Source: Bagarius yarrelli (lineage: Eukaryota; Chordata; Actinopteri; Siluriformes; Sisoridae). Taken from it: a stretch of DNA of 64,000 bases. Of this stretch, positions 19,991-32,238 are shown one piece after another. The DNA is taken from NCBI GenBank assembly GCA_005784505.1, contig VCAZ01000001.1:13067597-13131596 (forward strand), written 5' to 3'. The translations under genes were made by a program, and so were the position numbers. A model generated the notes under the pieces. That model was not told where the DNA came from, searched no databases, and saw only the letters and a list, made by a program, of their open reading frames with translations. Every line of letters starts with the position of its first letter. Position 1 is the first letter of the stretch.

Positions 19991-21424
19991 AACATTGTTT
20001 TCTTTTCCTTCTTAAGCCTGAAATTGCTTCATTCTCATAAATGATTTATATATATTATATATAAATATGTACCTACATATGTAATACATGTGTTTTTTGT
20101 GTCTTGTAGGATAAATGTGATTATATTTTTTACACAAACATTTTATTGAATTACAAATAGTGTTTAAATGCACACAAAAGTTACACAAGCTCTAATACTG
20201 TCTTTCCAGATTTGTGCAGCAGGTGTCAGTGTTGCCCAAATGTAGCTTGATTTTCAAGCTACAATTGATTTTACCTATGTTGCCAAATACTTTCGGCTGA
20301 AAGGGCAGCTAAAAATGTGTAGTTTAATGAGATGTGATAGAAATCTAATCTTCCTCAATAATTTATTTGTACAGCGTTAATTACAGCACACACTCCATCT
20401 GGCTACTGTATAATATAGAGGCATCAGTTACTTATTGATATTGATTGTACTGCATAAACTCAATACAGACGCCAGTCTGACTAAAGAAAAGAAAAGCATG
20501 GTGGGCTAAATTGCTGATCCTACCATCAGAGATTCCATCACAGAGACTGAGTTGAATTCTACTTTTATTTCTGGAGAAGATTTACCAACAAGCATCACAA
20601 TGCAGCTAAATCTGTACATAAATCTGGATATAACGTCAAAATAAAACCTTTTTGTATTTATTTTATTTTATTATTTTATATAGATTTATATATGATGCAA
20701 AAGTGTAAATTGTGTTTTTGGGTCGGAATGTTATAATGAATAGACCTTAGAAAGCTATACTATACTTAATGATTGTTAATGATTGGAGCAGATGTAGACA
20801 TTTTGCCTGTAACTTGGCAGCCTATTAAAGCAGGTTTATCCCCATTTTCATTAAACTTTAATTCTCAATTCTCCAGTTTATTTTTGTGCTGTTTAAATCC
20901 CATCATTTACTAAAATTTTATAGCATACAACTTAAAATCATTTTGCTTTTCTGGAAATTCGAAATTCTTGTGTTTCGTTTTTATATCGTGGCCTGAGCCT
21001 TACTGATTGTTTCTGGAGCAAACAGTTCTAGACTGTGCTTCCAATTAAGGACAAAAGTAGAGAGGCACTCCTTGGCGACATGTGTTTCTGTTTAGAGCAG
21101 GTGAAACAATGTAGGAAAATATATCCGTCATCTGTTGCGTTCCAGAGGTCAAGAAAAAGTGCCATTAAATCATATATTGAAATAAAAAAAGCAAGAAAGA
21201 GGGGAGTTATTTTTTATTTAAACCATACCTAGGGAAAGTCAAATGGTTTAAATTTCAAGCATTTAGATGAGGGGAAGTATACCTTAACAAAAAAATTTAT
21301 TGTCATATAATTATATAAAAAAAAATGAAACAGTCAATGTTAAATACATCTGGTATATTTTTGATTTTACATACTATATATCACACTAAATGTGCTATTC
21401 TAGGTTAATACGTTAATAAACTCT
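19991..21424. other. Non-coding AT-rich DNA
   Basis: Mostly unique. A TAGCTT/AAGCTAC-rich bit at 20225-20340 recalls the repeat at 13140-13435. No gene seen. Confidence 0.45.
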
Positions 21425-21650
21425 ATTCTTCTGGTAAGACCTTTTGTTGGGATTTGGGATCTTTTCTACAGCTACAAGAGCATAGATAGAATCATATGCT
21501 AATGGTCAGTGTTTCAGTTCATCCTAAAGGTGTTTAATGGGGTTAAGGTCAGGTCTCTGTGCAGATCACTCAAGTTATTCCCCTCATACTATACTAAAGC
21601 ATGCCTGAATGGAGCTTAGGGCATTGTCATACTAGAACATTGTAATGCCA
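21425..21650 (-). mobile_element. Tc1-like fragment, family B
   Basis: TTTCAGTTCATCCTAAAGGT, GGGGTTAAGGTCAGGTCTCT and GAGCTTAGGGCATTGTCATA are family B words in minus orientation. Ends are missing. Confidence 0.65.
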
Positions 21651-21659
21651 CATCAGACA

Positions 21660-21850
21660 AATACATTTCATACAATTTATCTAAAATCTAAATTTGTGAT
21701 ATTAGTTTTACAACGAAACATACACATAGGTTATGGAGGGGCGCATAGTTTTAGGCATATTGTGTATGCTGGTTTTCAGTGCTGCTGTTTTAACCATGCA
21801 TTAGAATGTTGATTGGATAGCTGTGTACCTGGAATTTTTTTAATGCATGA

Positions 21851-21889
<39 letters not shown>

Positions 21890-22578
21890 AGTGGCTAGGT
21901 TTAGTGTTGGGTCTTGTTTTTTATTCCCAAACCTAAAAACTAAATTTGATTTATTTCAACATGTAAATGTAAAATGGGATTTATTAAATGAATGCTAGGT
22001 TTATTACAAAAAAAAAACATTGACTGTTGCTTAGTACTGTCTAACTTTGCTTGTACTGTATGTATGGATCTGTATGTATGTGTGACAAAAAGTGTTTAAA
22101 AAACATTTTGTAAATATATATACACTTTTTTTTTAATTATTATTTTATCGCTCAAAGATTATTAAAAAATATTAACAAGTGTAGTGATAATGCTTCCTGG
22201 TACCCTCTTGGTACACTTTCCTGACCTTATAGACACTATAAATTGTGTGTATAACACACTGTTGCTCACATACTTTCTTATGAAGATTCTTGTTTCTGTT
22301 GCAGGCTTTCAGAAGGCATCTCCTGGAAATGGTTGTCCAGGTGTTTCTCCTCAAAATGTCTTAGGAAATATTTCATTTAATTTAGGATTAGTAGGAAAAG
22401 GGAGTGTTATTTTAAGCTTGGCATCTGTATTTGCCTCCATAATTATAGGTTAAAACATTTATTCACAGTCCTGGATAATAGCTAATCTTGTACATACTGT
22501 ATGTGGCACAAATTATTTGATGTGTGAGATCTGGGAGATGAGAGGAGAAAGGAAACATCCATCGCTGCTCTAAATAAC
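21660..22578. other. Non-coding DNA with a (TA)n tract
   Basis: Contains a TA microsatellite at about 21853-21886. Otherwise AT-rich with no recognised feature. Confidence 0.5.
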
Positions 22579-22803
22579 TACAACCCGAATTCTGAAAAAG
22601 TCTTTTTTAAAAATCTAAATAAAATAAAAACTAAAAGACTTTCAAATCATATGAGACCATTTTTTATTGACAATAGAAGATAACATATATGTTTAAAGTG
22701 AGAAATTTTTAGACTATTATGCACAAAATGATTATTATGCACTATTATGCTCATTTTAAATTTGATGCCTGCTACAGGTCTCACTGGTGTAGCATCTCCT
22801 CTT

Positions 22804-23640
22804 TTATTCAAAACAGTTTAAAGATGTCTGGGTATCAAGGTTATGAGTTTCGGAGGTTTCGGTATTGGAATTTGGTCCCATACTTTGACTTATATTTTGT
22901 TTATTGATGCACAAAATGTTCTCTATACTAATACAGCACCCGGATTTTCTACTGCTATAGCTGCAGTATGTGGTTTTGCATTTTCCTGTTGAAATACACA
23001 AGACCTTCTCTGAAATAGATTTCGTCTGTAGGGGAACATATGCTGCTCTAAAACCTTTATATACCTTTTAGCATTGATATTGTTCTCAAAAACATGAAAG
23101 ATGCCTACACTGTATGCAGTTATGCACACAGTACCATTGGACATGCTGGCTTTTGAAATGAACGCTGATAACACACTGGAAGAGCTTCCTCGTTTTTAGC
23201 CTGGAGGGCAGAGTGTCCGCGATTTTCAATAAGAATGTCAAATTTGGACTCGTCTAACCAGAGAACACTTTTCCACTTGAAATCAGTTCATATAGTCTTG
23301 GCCCACAAGACAAGACGGCGCTTCTGGACCATATTGGCATATGGGTTCCTTTTTCGCAAAACTTTTCATAACAGAACTTTAGTTGGCATCTGCAGATGGC
23401 ATGACGGATTGTGTTTACTGACAGGTTTCTGGAAGTCTTACTGGGCCTATTTAAAAATGTCAATCATGCTGATAAGTAATGCACTGTCGCCTGAGGGCCC
23501 GAAGATCACAGGCATTTAACAAAGGTCTTCAACCTTGTCCATTACGCACAAAGATTTCTCCATCTTTTGATGTTATGCATCGTAATTTGCAAAGCCTTTG
23601 CTATTCGACATTAAGGAACAATGCCCATCGTTACTTCTAA
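22804..23640 (-). pseudogene. Broken family C transposase
   Basis: Recognisable minus-strand pieces include NTIRHAICRCQLKFCYEK (N-terminal DNA-binding region), YIKVLEQHMFPYRRNLFQRR and CVFQQENAKPHTAA. In the last piece the second catalytic aspartate of the family motif Q-Q-D-N-A-K-P-H is glutamate. The reading is spread over several frames with stops, so no active enzyme is expected. Confidence 0.8.
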
Positions 23641-23832
23641 GAGACTCTCTCTATAGCATCCATTTTATAGCTAATCATGTTACAGACATGATGAAAATTA
23701 ACTTTCTTAGTTGCTAAATGTTCCCCTAGCTAAATCTTTTCAAAATTGACTCCTTTTTTAAGCCTTTGTTGCTTTGTGCCAACTTTTTGAGCCCTCTAGC
23801 AAACATCAGATTTGAAATGAGCTCACTTAGTG

Positions 23833-24003
23833 AATCTTCTTCTTCTCCTTTCGGCTGTTCCCTTTTAGGGGTCACCACAGCGAATCATCTGTCTCCACCT
23901 AACCCTATTCTCTACGATCTCTTCACTCACACCTACTAACTTCATGTCCTCGTTTATCGCTTACAAATACCTCCTCTTTGGTCTTCCTCTTTGCCTTCTG
24001 CCT
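23833..24003 (-). mobile_element. Nested retroposon fragment with target duplication
   Basis: A dispersed fish repeat (TCGGCTGTTCCCTTTTAGGG, CACCACAGCGAATCATCTG, CCTCCTCTTTGGTCTTCCTC). It is flanked by the 10-bp direct repeat TCACTTAGTG at 23823-23832 and 24004-24013. The TTC-rich left edge suggests its 3' end points left. It inserted into the older family C element. Confidence 0.8.
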
Positions 24004-24205
24004 TCACTTAGTGGATAAAAGTGTAATTTTTTTCAGTTTAAACTGAAACTTTTAGGTTATCTATGTTCTATTGTGAAGAAAATATTGGCTAATGTGATTT
24101 GAAAGTCTTTTAGTTTTTATTTTATTTAAATTAAAAAAAAAAACATCCAAACTTTTTTGGTATTCGGGTTGCAGTTTGCTGATCTAAATGTTATTATATT
24201 TATAA

Positions 24206-24905
24206 CAGTGGCGGCGGTGCATTGGGCCTTCAGTAGGGACTTACCCGACCACCACTATTACAAGGCGATTATAGAAACCATCGAAACTATACAAAAACTC
24301 AATATAACATGGCATGGCATTACAGAGAGAGGCATTTCGTGTACCATTTTTATCAAAGCAAGAAACCCAGTTAACACAACTTTAAACCTCTACAACTGTA
24401 AAACGTCATTAAAAGCAATTCAGATTTAATATTTATTATCACAAAAACATTAAAGATATAAATAAAATATATAATACATTTAAAGGCTGTAAGCCAGCGT
24501 TACTATTCATTGAAACTGGCCTGGAAACTCTTTCCCGGGCTGAGACAAGCATTCTGTGCAATAATACTTTTTTTTCCATACAAAAATTTGCAATATCCTT
24601 TCGCTCTCTTTTTTGTTTTTACTTTTTTATTTTTATCTTACTTAAAAATGAGAAACTGGAAGCTTCTGTCACTAAAACAAATTCCTTGTAAATGCAAACC
24701 TACTTGGCAATAAAGCGCTTTCTGATTCTGATTCTGAACAGGGCTGAAACAGTTTTACTCTTATTAACCAATCACAGACAGAAAGTGCTGACGACATTGC
24801 ACGCCAGCTAGCGGGCCTCAGGAGGCGGACTTGAAATCTGATTAGTTAAATAAACGGTCATTAATAATATTAACCAATTAGAAAATTTGCCACTACTAAT
24901 ATTGT
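24206..24905 (+). mobile_element. hAT-like element copy 1, interrupted
   Basis: The left end is CAGTGGCGGCGGTGCATTGG. The part after 24745 (CAATCACAGACAGAAAGTGC, CCAGCTAGCGGGCCTCAGG) matches the reverse complement of 41186-41491, as does the left end. A LINE 3' tail interrupts it at about 24505-24745. The right end and the 8-bp target duplication were not found. Confidence 0.6.
24505..24745 (+). mobile_element. LINE 3' tail ending in GATTCT repeats
   Basis: AAATTCCTTGTAAATGCAAA, CCTACTTGGCAATAAAGC and a short (GATTCT)n tail form the 3' end of a common fish non-LTR element. It has no coding part and sits inside hAT-like copy 1. Confidence 0.65.
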
Positions 24906-26020
24906 GTAAGTTCAGTGGGCAGTACTACTGATTTTGAAGGCTTTGGGCAGATTATATTACCAAGGCAGAGCATAGAAACTAAAATCTGATTGGACAAAAA
25001 TCTAACATCCACATACCGGTACTGAAAGCAGTGCAGCCAGGAAAAACGCCACGAAATGAGGAGAATAAACTGTTGGGAATAAATTAATAACATTTCATAA
25101 CACAAGTATTAGTATTTAGGGTGTACATGTAGATTAGCTTCTGATAGTGTTTAGGCCAGCAGAAAAGACCTCGCTGGCTCTGACTGCATGCCACCAATTT
25201 ATAACCATCATAATGTTCAGTTTACAGCAATAAGTTCATTAACAGCTATACATCCTGATGGATCACATTTGTAGATATGAAAGAAAAAAATTCTGAATAA
25301 TCCACAGTGCACATAAACCCACATTTGTGTATTTGCTAACTTTCCCTGAATCCACATAAAATGCCTAACTAAGACCCTGACTGACTTGCTCAAGAATCTA
25401 AATGATGTTGGCTGCAATGATGATTAGCACACTGCTAACACGTTTATAGCAACTACTTTTTTTTAATGCCCCAAATAGCATAATGAGAAAAACATAGGTA
25501 CTCATACAGCAGGTCACGCTGCCAAAACCAAGCCTTGTCTCATAAAAAACCCACCGTCCGTACCACCCCTCTCCCCACACTTTCTGTGGTACACTTCAGG
25601 TTTTTATACTCATGTAAAACCAACAAATTAAAGTTAACGTTAATTTGTTCTGCAGTCTATTTTCTCTTTAAGATAATGAACACAAGAAATATGTGTCCGT
25701 TCATACAGGTCATTTGAAAATGAATTTCTCTGGTATAATTTTTCGGAGATTTGACGGCTAAAGGAGGTATTTTTCCAAAATGTGTTTTTGTAAGCTAAAA
25801 ATTTGGGCACGTTGATTGCTGATTGGGCTTAATATCAGGAAACAGGACATTACATGCCATTAGGCTTGGATTCCATGACTGATTTCTTCTATGAACAGAC
25901 CACATTAATAAGCATTCTTTCTCTCTCTCGTTCTCTATCTCTTTCTCCCCTGTTTCTCTTTCTTGAATTGCCGTCACATTAGTGGGCGCATGGGGTAAGA
26001 CTGAGGTCCTGATATATAAA
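24906..26020. other. Non-coding DNA
   Basis: No gene or named repeat. The stretch 25800-25980 is less AT-rich and unique-looking, ending in a short TCTC run. Confidence 0.45.
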
Positions 26021-26021
26021 A

Positions 26022-26140
26022 GAAGTGGTGCCTAATGGTTAAGGTGTTGGATTACCAAACCGAAGATTGTGGGTTTAATTTCCAGCTACACCAAGGCCCT
26101 CAACCCCCAATTGCTCACTTGGAAGCAATGTTGTAAATGT
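26022..26140 (+). mobile_element. tRNA-derived SINE, family 1 (internally deleted)
   Basis: The head (GGTTAAGGTGTTGGA, GTGGGTTTAATTTCC) is joined to the body (CCCCCAATTGCTCAC) with part of the middle missing. Confidence 0.75.
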
Positions 26141-27532
26141 TTTTGTATACATTTTAATTCAATGTTATTTTATTTATTTAACAGAAAATTTTAATACCTT
26201 GAGAAAAGATAAGATAGAAAGAAATCTCAGTAGAGGGCACCCATGCTCATATGTGTGACACCAGATAATGCAATTATAAATAATTTGTCTTCTTTAACTG
26301 TGTACAATATGGTCAATAAAATGTTCAGAAGTATGAGCTTTAGCATCATTATAAAATTATTCTGTTGAGGGTTTGAGTGTGATACGATTACAACTTTTTC
26401 AAGATTCAAGAAAAAGCATCCAGACATTTTTAATGATTTCTCTGTATGTTTTTTGCAGTTTATGCCCAGTTTTACTTTAATACATGTTTAACCTCCAGAA
26501 ATCCATTTAACCATTAGAGAGCTCTAGGATGAGTGTTGAACACCTCTGAGCTTCCACAAACAGGGTTGCGTTAAGACTTTAAGGAGCCCCTGGGCTTTAT
26601 ATATAAAGGGGCCCTTCATCCACCAGAATTACAGTCTACATTTACACAATCTTAATAATCACAAATTGCAAGTTATCCGCTTTTAAAATTTTTTTTTAGA
26701 AATAAATGCAATAAAGAACTTTCATATAGAAACATTCACTCTTTCATTTATACTGTAATTTTAAAAAGACAATATACAAAAAAACATGAACATATTTCTT
26801 TCAGTGCTACAAATTAAATGACCCGACTTAAATACAATTCAGGGGCTAATGATTTTATTTCATTTTTTTTTTACCATAGTTATAATTATCAACAATGTTC
26901 TCTTATTATTTTATCCATGTTATTAAAAATACATATGAATGAATTTAGATCAGTTAACTTAATGGTGGTTATGGAATGTGAAGAAACGTTTAACCAGCTT
27001 AGAAAAAATGTTTTTGAACCAAATCACATTGTTCCCATCAGTATCACAATGAATTATAAAACTGATTATATCCCACAACTCTACTGTGTAGTGGCTAACT
27101 AATTACTGCATGTCTTAACTATGTTAAGATGGAAAAAGAGGTTAATTATTTGACTAATTATAGCCTATTGTGTGACCTAGCAGTAAGTGATGACTGTTGA
27201 GATTAGGAATGGGGTTTTTTTTAACAAATTGGACTGCCAGTCAATTACATTTTTAAAATTTCCCGCTTTTGAAGACTGCTTTCGTATTTTTGGCACATCA
27301 CATTCACTTGTTTATTTGACCCGTTTTTAGGCCGTTTGCTTATTAAGAATTCAATGTGAGTTGGTCAAATCAGTTTAATAAATTACTGAATGTTTTAGAA
27401 ACTTCTTGAAATATATATTTATAATATTTCAGACAGAATGATAAAAAAAGGTCACTAAAGATTGCATGCTTCAGTAAGTGAGAGATTTTGACTAATTTAT
27501 AGGAATTTTAAAGTTCCAAACTTTTATGCTAC
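26141..27532. other. AT-rich DNA with a possible hAT end
   Basis: Near 26560-26615 the words GGAGCCCCTGGGC and GGGGCCC recall the ends seen at 40815 and 45275. Otherwise no gene or repeat is recognised. Confidence 0.4.
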
Positions 27533-27553
27533 ATATATATATATATATATATA
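27533..27553 (+). repeat. (TA)n tract at the left edge of the LINE
   Basis: About 21 nt of alternating TA directly before the LINE 3' tail. Confidence 0.9.
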
Positions 27554-28003
27554 TTCAATTCAATTCAGTTTTATTGTATAGCGCTTTTCACAATGGTGAT
27601 TGTCACAAAGCAGCTTTACAATTGAAGAAAAAGAAATTATACAAACAGAATTAAACAAATCAGTTTGTCCCTGATGAGCAAGCCGGGGCGACGGTGGCAA
27701 GGAAAAAAAACTCCCTAAGATGAGATAGGAAGAAACCTTGAGTGGAACCAGACTCAGCAGGGAACCCATCCTCATTTGGGTGAAAACAGGTTGCAGGGAT
27801 CATGAGGTTACATTGTGTGTGTGTAAACAAACTGTAATCATTAGTCCTTAGAGCAGCCGAAACGTCTTTTATGGCGAAGTGGGTCGTCCTAGATCGCCCG
27901 GGTGATGCATCATCCGCTGGGCAGGTCACAGGGAAGGGACCCACAGGACGTGCCGGTGGTGGGGACTGGATCATCGGCAGCTCCGTTGTGGCGTATGTAG
28001 CTC

Positions 28004-28040
<37 letters not shown>

Positions 28041-28065
28041 AGGAAGTCAAAAAGAAGGAAAACAG

Positions 28066-28269
28066 TTAAGTGACAATGTAATCACACGGTTTGGATTGAT
28101 TAAGTGAAAAATGTAGAGTGCAAGGATGGACTCCGGCAAGACTAACTAGGTCAGCATAACTAAAAGGAGAACCAGAGGGAAACACAGACATGAGGGCTCC
28201 CTGATATGTTAAGCAACCAGCCGCTCTCATCATCAACACCGTGATCAATAAGAGAGGGGAAGACAGCAT
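28066..28269 (-). other. 67-codon ORF in the LINE 3' region, copy 1
   Basis: Begins MLSSPLLLITVLMMRAAGCL, a hydrophobic, signal-like start. A nearly identical ORF is in the second LINE copy at 53366-53569. Whether it is translated is unknown. Confidence 0.5.
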
Positions 28270-28894
28270 CTAAACATACCAGATCACCTTAATACTCAAC
28301 CCCCCGTGAGTCCCCCGGATCTGCTCCTTTATCTAAGGGGAATCAAATACAAAAGGCTTGATTAAATAAATATGTTTTTAACCTGGACTTAAACACTGAG
28401 ACTGTGTCTGATTCCCGAACATACATAGGGAGGTTATTCCATAGCATAGGGGCCCTGTAGGAAAAGGCTCTGCCCCCTGCTGTAGTTTTTATAATACGCG
28501 GTACTGACAGGGCCGCCTGCATCCTTTGATCGAAGTAGGCGTGGTGGAACGTAAGACACTAGAAGTCCGCTTAAGTACTGCGGCGCGAGAGAGACCATTT
28601 AGAGCTTTATAAGTTAACAGTAGTATTTTAAAATCGATGCGGTGTCTCACTGGGAGCCAATGCAGTGTGGATAGGACCGGCGTGATGTGCTCGTATCTTT
28701 TAGTTTTAGTGAGGACTCTCGCTGCTGCGTTCTGGACTAGCTGAAGTTTATTAATGCACCTAGTTGAACATCCAGACAGTAAAGCGTTTTACAGTAATCC
28801 AGCCTGGATGTGATAAACGCATGAACTAATTTTTCAGCATCAGTAAGCGACAAGATATTTCTTATTTTAGCGATATTTCTGAGATGATAAAACG

Positions 28895-29877
28895 CTATCC
28901 TGCTAATATTATCGACATGGGCTTCAAATGAGAGAGATTGGAGTCTAAAATCACACCCAGATCTTTTACTGTTGCACTTGGTGAAACAGAAAGACTGTCT
29001 AGGGTTAAGGTGTGATCAGGAAGCTTACTTTTAGCTACCTGTGGTCCTAGAACCAGAACCTCCGTCTTGTCAGCGTTAAGCAAGAGGAAATTGCAAAGCA
29101 TCCAATCTCTTACTTCCTTCACACATTGCTCAATTTTATTAAAATGGCCTTTCGCATCAGGCCTTGATGAGACGTATAACTGTGTGTCATCAGCGTAAAC
29201 AGTGGAAACTAATATCATGCTTACGGATTATGTTTCCCAGAGGCAGCATGTAAAGAGAGAAAAAGAAGTGGGCCTAAAACCGAGCCCTGTGGAACACCAT
29301 ACTTTACAAGGGAGCACGCAGAATAATCACCATTTAAATCTACAAACTGGTAACGATCGGTTAAATAGGACCTGAGCCACGCAAGAGCTGTTCCTTTAAT
29401 TCCTACTAATTTTTCTAATCTGCGGAGAAGAATATCGTGATCTATAGTGTCGAAGGCCGCACTAAGGTCAAGTAATATAAGCAGTGAGACACAACCTTGG
29501 TCGGATGCCAGTAAGAGGTCATTAGCTACTTGACCAGTGCCGTCTCTGTGCTGTGGTGAGGCCTGAATCCTGATTGATAAAGTTCATGTATGTTATTTCT
29601 TTGTAAGTATGAGCACAGTTGTTGCGGCAACTACCTTCTCTAGAATTTTAGAGACAAACGGAAGGTTAGATATCGGTCTATAGTTTGACAGTTCATTTTG
29701 GTCAAGGTCAGGTTTCTTAATTAAAGGTTTAATCACTGCTAATTTAAAAGATTTAGGAACATACCCACTGCTGAGTGAGAGAGAGTTAACTATTTTCAAC
29801 AGGGGTTCTGATACTGCCGGTACAATTTGTTTAAGAAAGTGCCTAATGTTTGCAATTTTATTATCAAAAAAGTTCAT
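28895..29877 (-). pseudogene. LINE reverse transcriptase (frameshifted)
   Basis: The minus strand reads, in order: LSNYRPISNLPFVSKILEKV (finger region), a stretch with LLDLSAAFDTIDHDILL type sequence in other frames, and TVYADDTQLYVSS with both catalytic aspartates intact. It continues LLNADKTEVLVLGP, DLGVILDSNLS. Frame changes near 29220 and 29590 break it, but it is lightly damaged compared with the Tc1 relics, so the insertion is fairly recent. Reverse transcription by the family would occur at the nicked target DNA. Confidence 0.88.
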
Positions 29878-30104
29878 GAAATCCTCACTGCTGCACGCAG
29901 TTATGGTGCAGGTTTCTGAGGACGTCTTATTCCTAGTTAATTTTGCGACGGTATCGAATAAAAATCTAGGATTATTTTATTTATCTTCAATAAGGTTAGA
30001 AAGATACGTTGATCTATTTACACTAAGAGCTTTTTTATAAGCTAGAATTCCCTCTTTCCATGCTGCCTGGAAAACCAGCAATCTAGTTCGGCGCCATTTA
30101 CGTT

Positions 30105-31042
30105 CTAGTTTACGGGCGCGCTCTGTTTTAAAGAGCGTGTGTGTTCATTATACCATGGAGCGAGTTTCTTATCTTTAATTATTTTTCTTTTAACTGGAGC
30201 CACATTATCTAATGTAGAGCGGAATGCGGCATCTATATATTCAGTCGCCTGCTCGAGTTCTGTTGGATCAGACGGCGATCCAATGACAGAAGACAAGTCT
30301 GGAAGACAATTAATAAAGCTCTGAGCAGAAGTTGAAGTAAATGTACGTTTAAAGCGGTAGCGTGGCGCTACAGATGCACTATTAGTATGACGCATTTTAA
30401 ACGATATAAGATGGTGATCAGAAATAATTTCGCACTGAGGAGTTGTTACTATATTACTTATACTTATTCCGAGAGATAGTATTAAATCTAACGTGTGACC
30501 AGCTTTATGAGTGGGTCCCATTACACACTGATTTACTCCCACTGAGTCGAGTAGAGACATAAATGCTGTTCTCAGTGGGTCGTCTGAGTTTTCAAAATGA
30601 ATATTAAAGTCTCCAGCAATTAACGCTTTATTTATCAGCGGAGACAACCAGGTTAGACAGGAAATCTGCAAATTCACTAAGAAATTCGGAGTACGGACCT
30701 GGAGGTCTGTAAATAAGAACTAGAGAAATTGATTGGCTCTGTTTATTATTTGTCTCTGCAGATGTAAGGTTACTGTAGAGAGCTTCAAATGAATTAAAAT
30801 TACGTCCATGTTTCTGTACGATAGTTAGATTATTATTATAAATAACTGCGACGCCTCCACCTCTACCATTAGGGCGAGGCTGGTGTATGTAGCTGAAAGC
30901 TGGAGGACTAGCTTCATTTAATGCTACATACTCGTCCGGTTTAATCCAGGTTTCTGTTAAACATAAAATGTCAAAATCCAGATCTGAGATCATTTCATTA
31001 ACCATAAGCGTTTTAGAAGTAAGAGATCTAATGTATCTTGTG

Positions 31043-31087
<45 letters not shown>

Positions 31088-31164
31088 GGATCCGAAGCCG
31101 ATACCAGAAACTCTGTGGTTGAAGGATGATAGAACTTCAGTCCATCACAGGACAATGTGCACAC
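30105..31164 (-). pseudogene. LINE APE-type endonuclease (frameshifted)
   Basis: Minus-strand segments: DFDILCLTETWI (with the T-E-T-W catalytic Glu), GRGGGVAVIYNNN, LVLIYRPPGPYSEFLSEF, then after a frameshift near 30640 ALIAGDFNIHFE and CEIISDHHLISFKMRH (the G-D-F-N and S-D-H motifs). All expected catalytic residues are visible. The extreme N-terminal codons at 31043-31164 come from the microsatellite and flank, not from the LINE. Confidence 0.85.
31043..31087 (+). repeat. Compound TA/CA microsatellite beside the LINE
   Basis: TATATA, then (CA)12, then TATATA. It lies at the 5' end of the LINE. Confidence 0.95.
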
Positions 31165-31290
31165 ATTCTTTCGAAGCGAGGAAAATTTATAATAGGTAAT
31201 CCACCTAGGAAGTGAAAGGAAACCTGAGAACCGAGAGAAAGATCACATGTATATGATGCAAGATCAGGGTGAAACTGGGGAGCATGGAGC
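31130..31290 (-). mobile_element. Family 2 retroposon remnant
   Basis: CAGTCCATCACAGGACAATG and GGTAATCCACCTAGGAAGTG followed by AAACCTGAGAAC correspond to reversed family 2 parts. Strongly eroded. Confidence 0.45.
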
Positions 31291-32224
31291 TCAGTCACTG
31301 TGTAACTTTCTAAAACTGCAGACTAGTGTTATAAGAGCTGGTCATCAGACTCCCTACTCTTTCCTGTGGGTCACAATGGATTTCCATCTTTAACTTCAAC
31401 AAGGGCCTCTGTATGTAACAAAAGTCTACTAGTAGTAACTGATATTTTAGTTCTGGAGTCTAGAGTAAAACCTTCTGGAAAGAGATGTGACATTGTAAGT
31501 AAAGACCAGTTGGTTTCACAGACTGCATCCTCTCTCCATCACTGTTAACTTAATTTGACATAAAATTCCTTTTATAATTGATGCCACTCTGTAAAACTGA
31601 GCAAAAATGAATTAATATTAGATTCATGCATTCTATTTTACATCTAAAAGAGTCTGTAAAACAATAATCTGTCTCTTAGAAACAACCTTTTTATATGCTT
31701 AAAACAAATGATCATTATTATAAGACTAGAATTATTGATAGGTTAGTTTGCTCTTATTGATTATTTACAAACTCCTTTGTAGTCATTAAACATCCATTTG
31801 GTCCCTGGTGTATGAATATCAGTTTCTACATGGTAAACGCCTTTTTTCATTCATTACCATAAAATAAAGAATACCTTCTAAAATAAAAGATACAGATGTC
31901 TGCACAAGTCGTGTAATGATATAAAAATATACAAAACATAAATACCATTCGCCATTATTACAGCCAGAAGCCAGAAGTTGAACCCCTGAAGCTATACTTT
32001 TTTGCCACACTGTCAGCCTAATGTTTAACATTGGTCATCTCAGTTTCTGGATTTAAACTCCACTCAAACATGACACCCCAAAACCTGTGTCCTAAATCAG
32101 AGAATCCTAAAAAACAATTGAACACAGTCTGTGCTGTTATTCTCTTCAAAGTATGTGTCATTAAATATTCATTGTCTTCTGATCATTTTAAGTGTTTTGT
32201 GGATAAAACTGCTAAACTGATTAA
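31291..32224. other. Non-coding DNA
   Basis: No gene or named repeat seen. Confidence 0.5.
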
Positions 32225-32238
32225 TGTTCATGCAACAT

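Larger units (their letters stand above)
22581..24171 (-). mobile_element. Tc1/mariner element, 1.6 kb (family C)
   Basis: Both ends are present: CAACCCGAATTCTG after TA on the left and ATTCGGGTTG on the right, where the flanking TA has become CA. The subterminal parts also mirror each other (AAAAGACTTTCAAATCATAT and its reverse near 24100). The transposase reads on the minus strand. A foreign 171-bp retroposon is nested at 23833-24003. Confidence 0.88.
27554..31042 (-). mobile_element. Long APE-type LINE (Rex1/CR1-like), near full length
   Basis: A non-LTR retrotransposon read right to left. The 5' part (about 30105-31040) encodes an APE-like endonuclease and the middle (about 28895-29877) a reverse transcriptase. 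The 3' part (27554-28890) is a long untranslated region containing a (GA)n run at 28006-28036. It ends with (GAATT)n, seen on the plus strand as TTCAATTCAATTCAG. Both sides are TA/CA microsatellite. Sequence around 53167-54054 is a second copy of the 3' part. The clade is inferred from motifs only. Confidence 0.88.
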
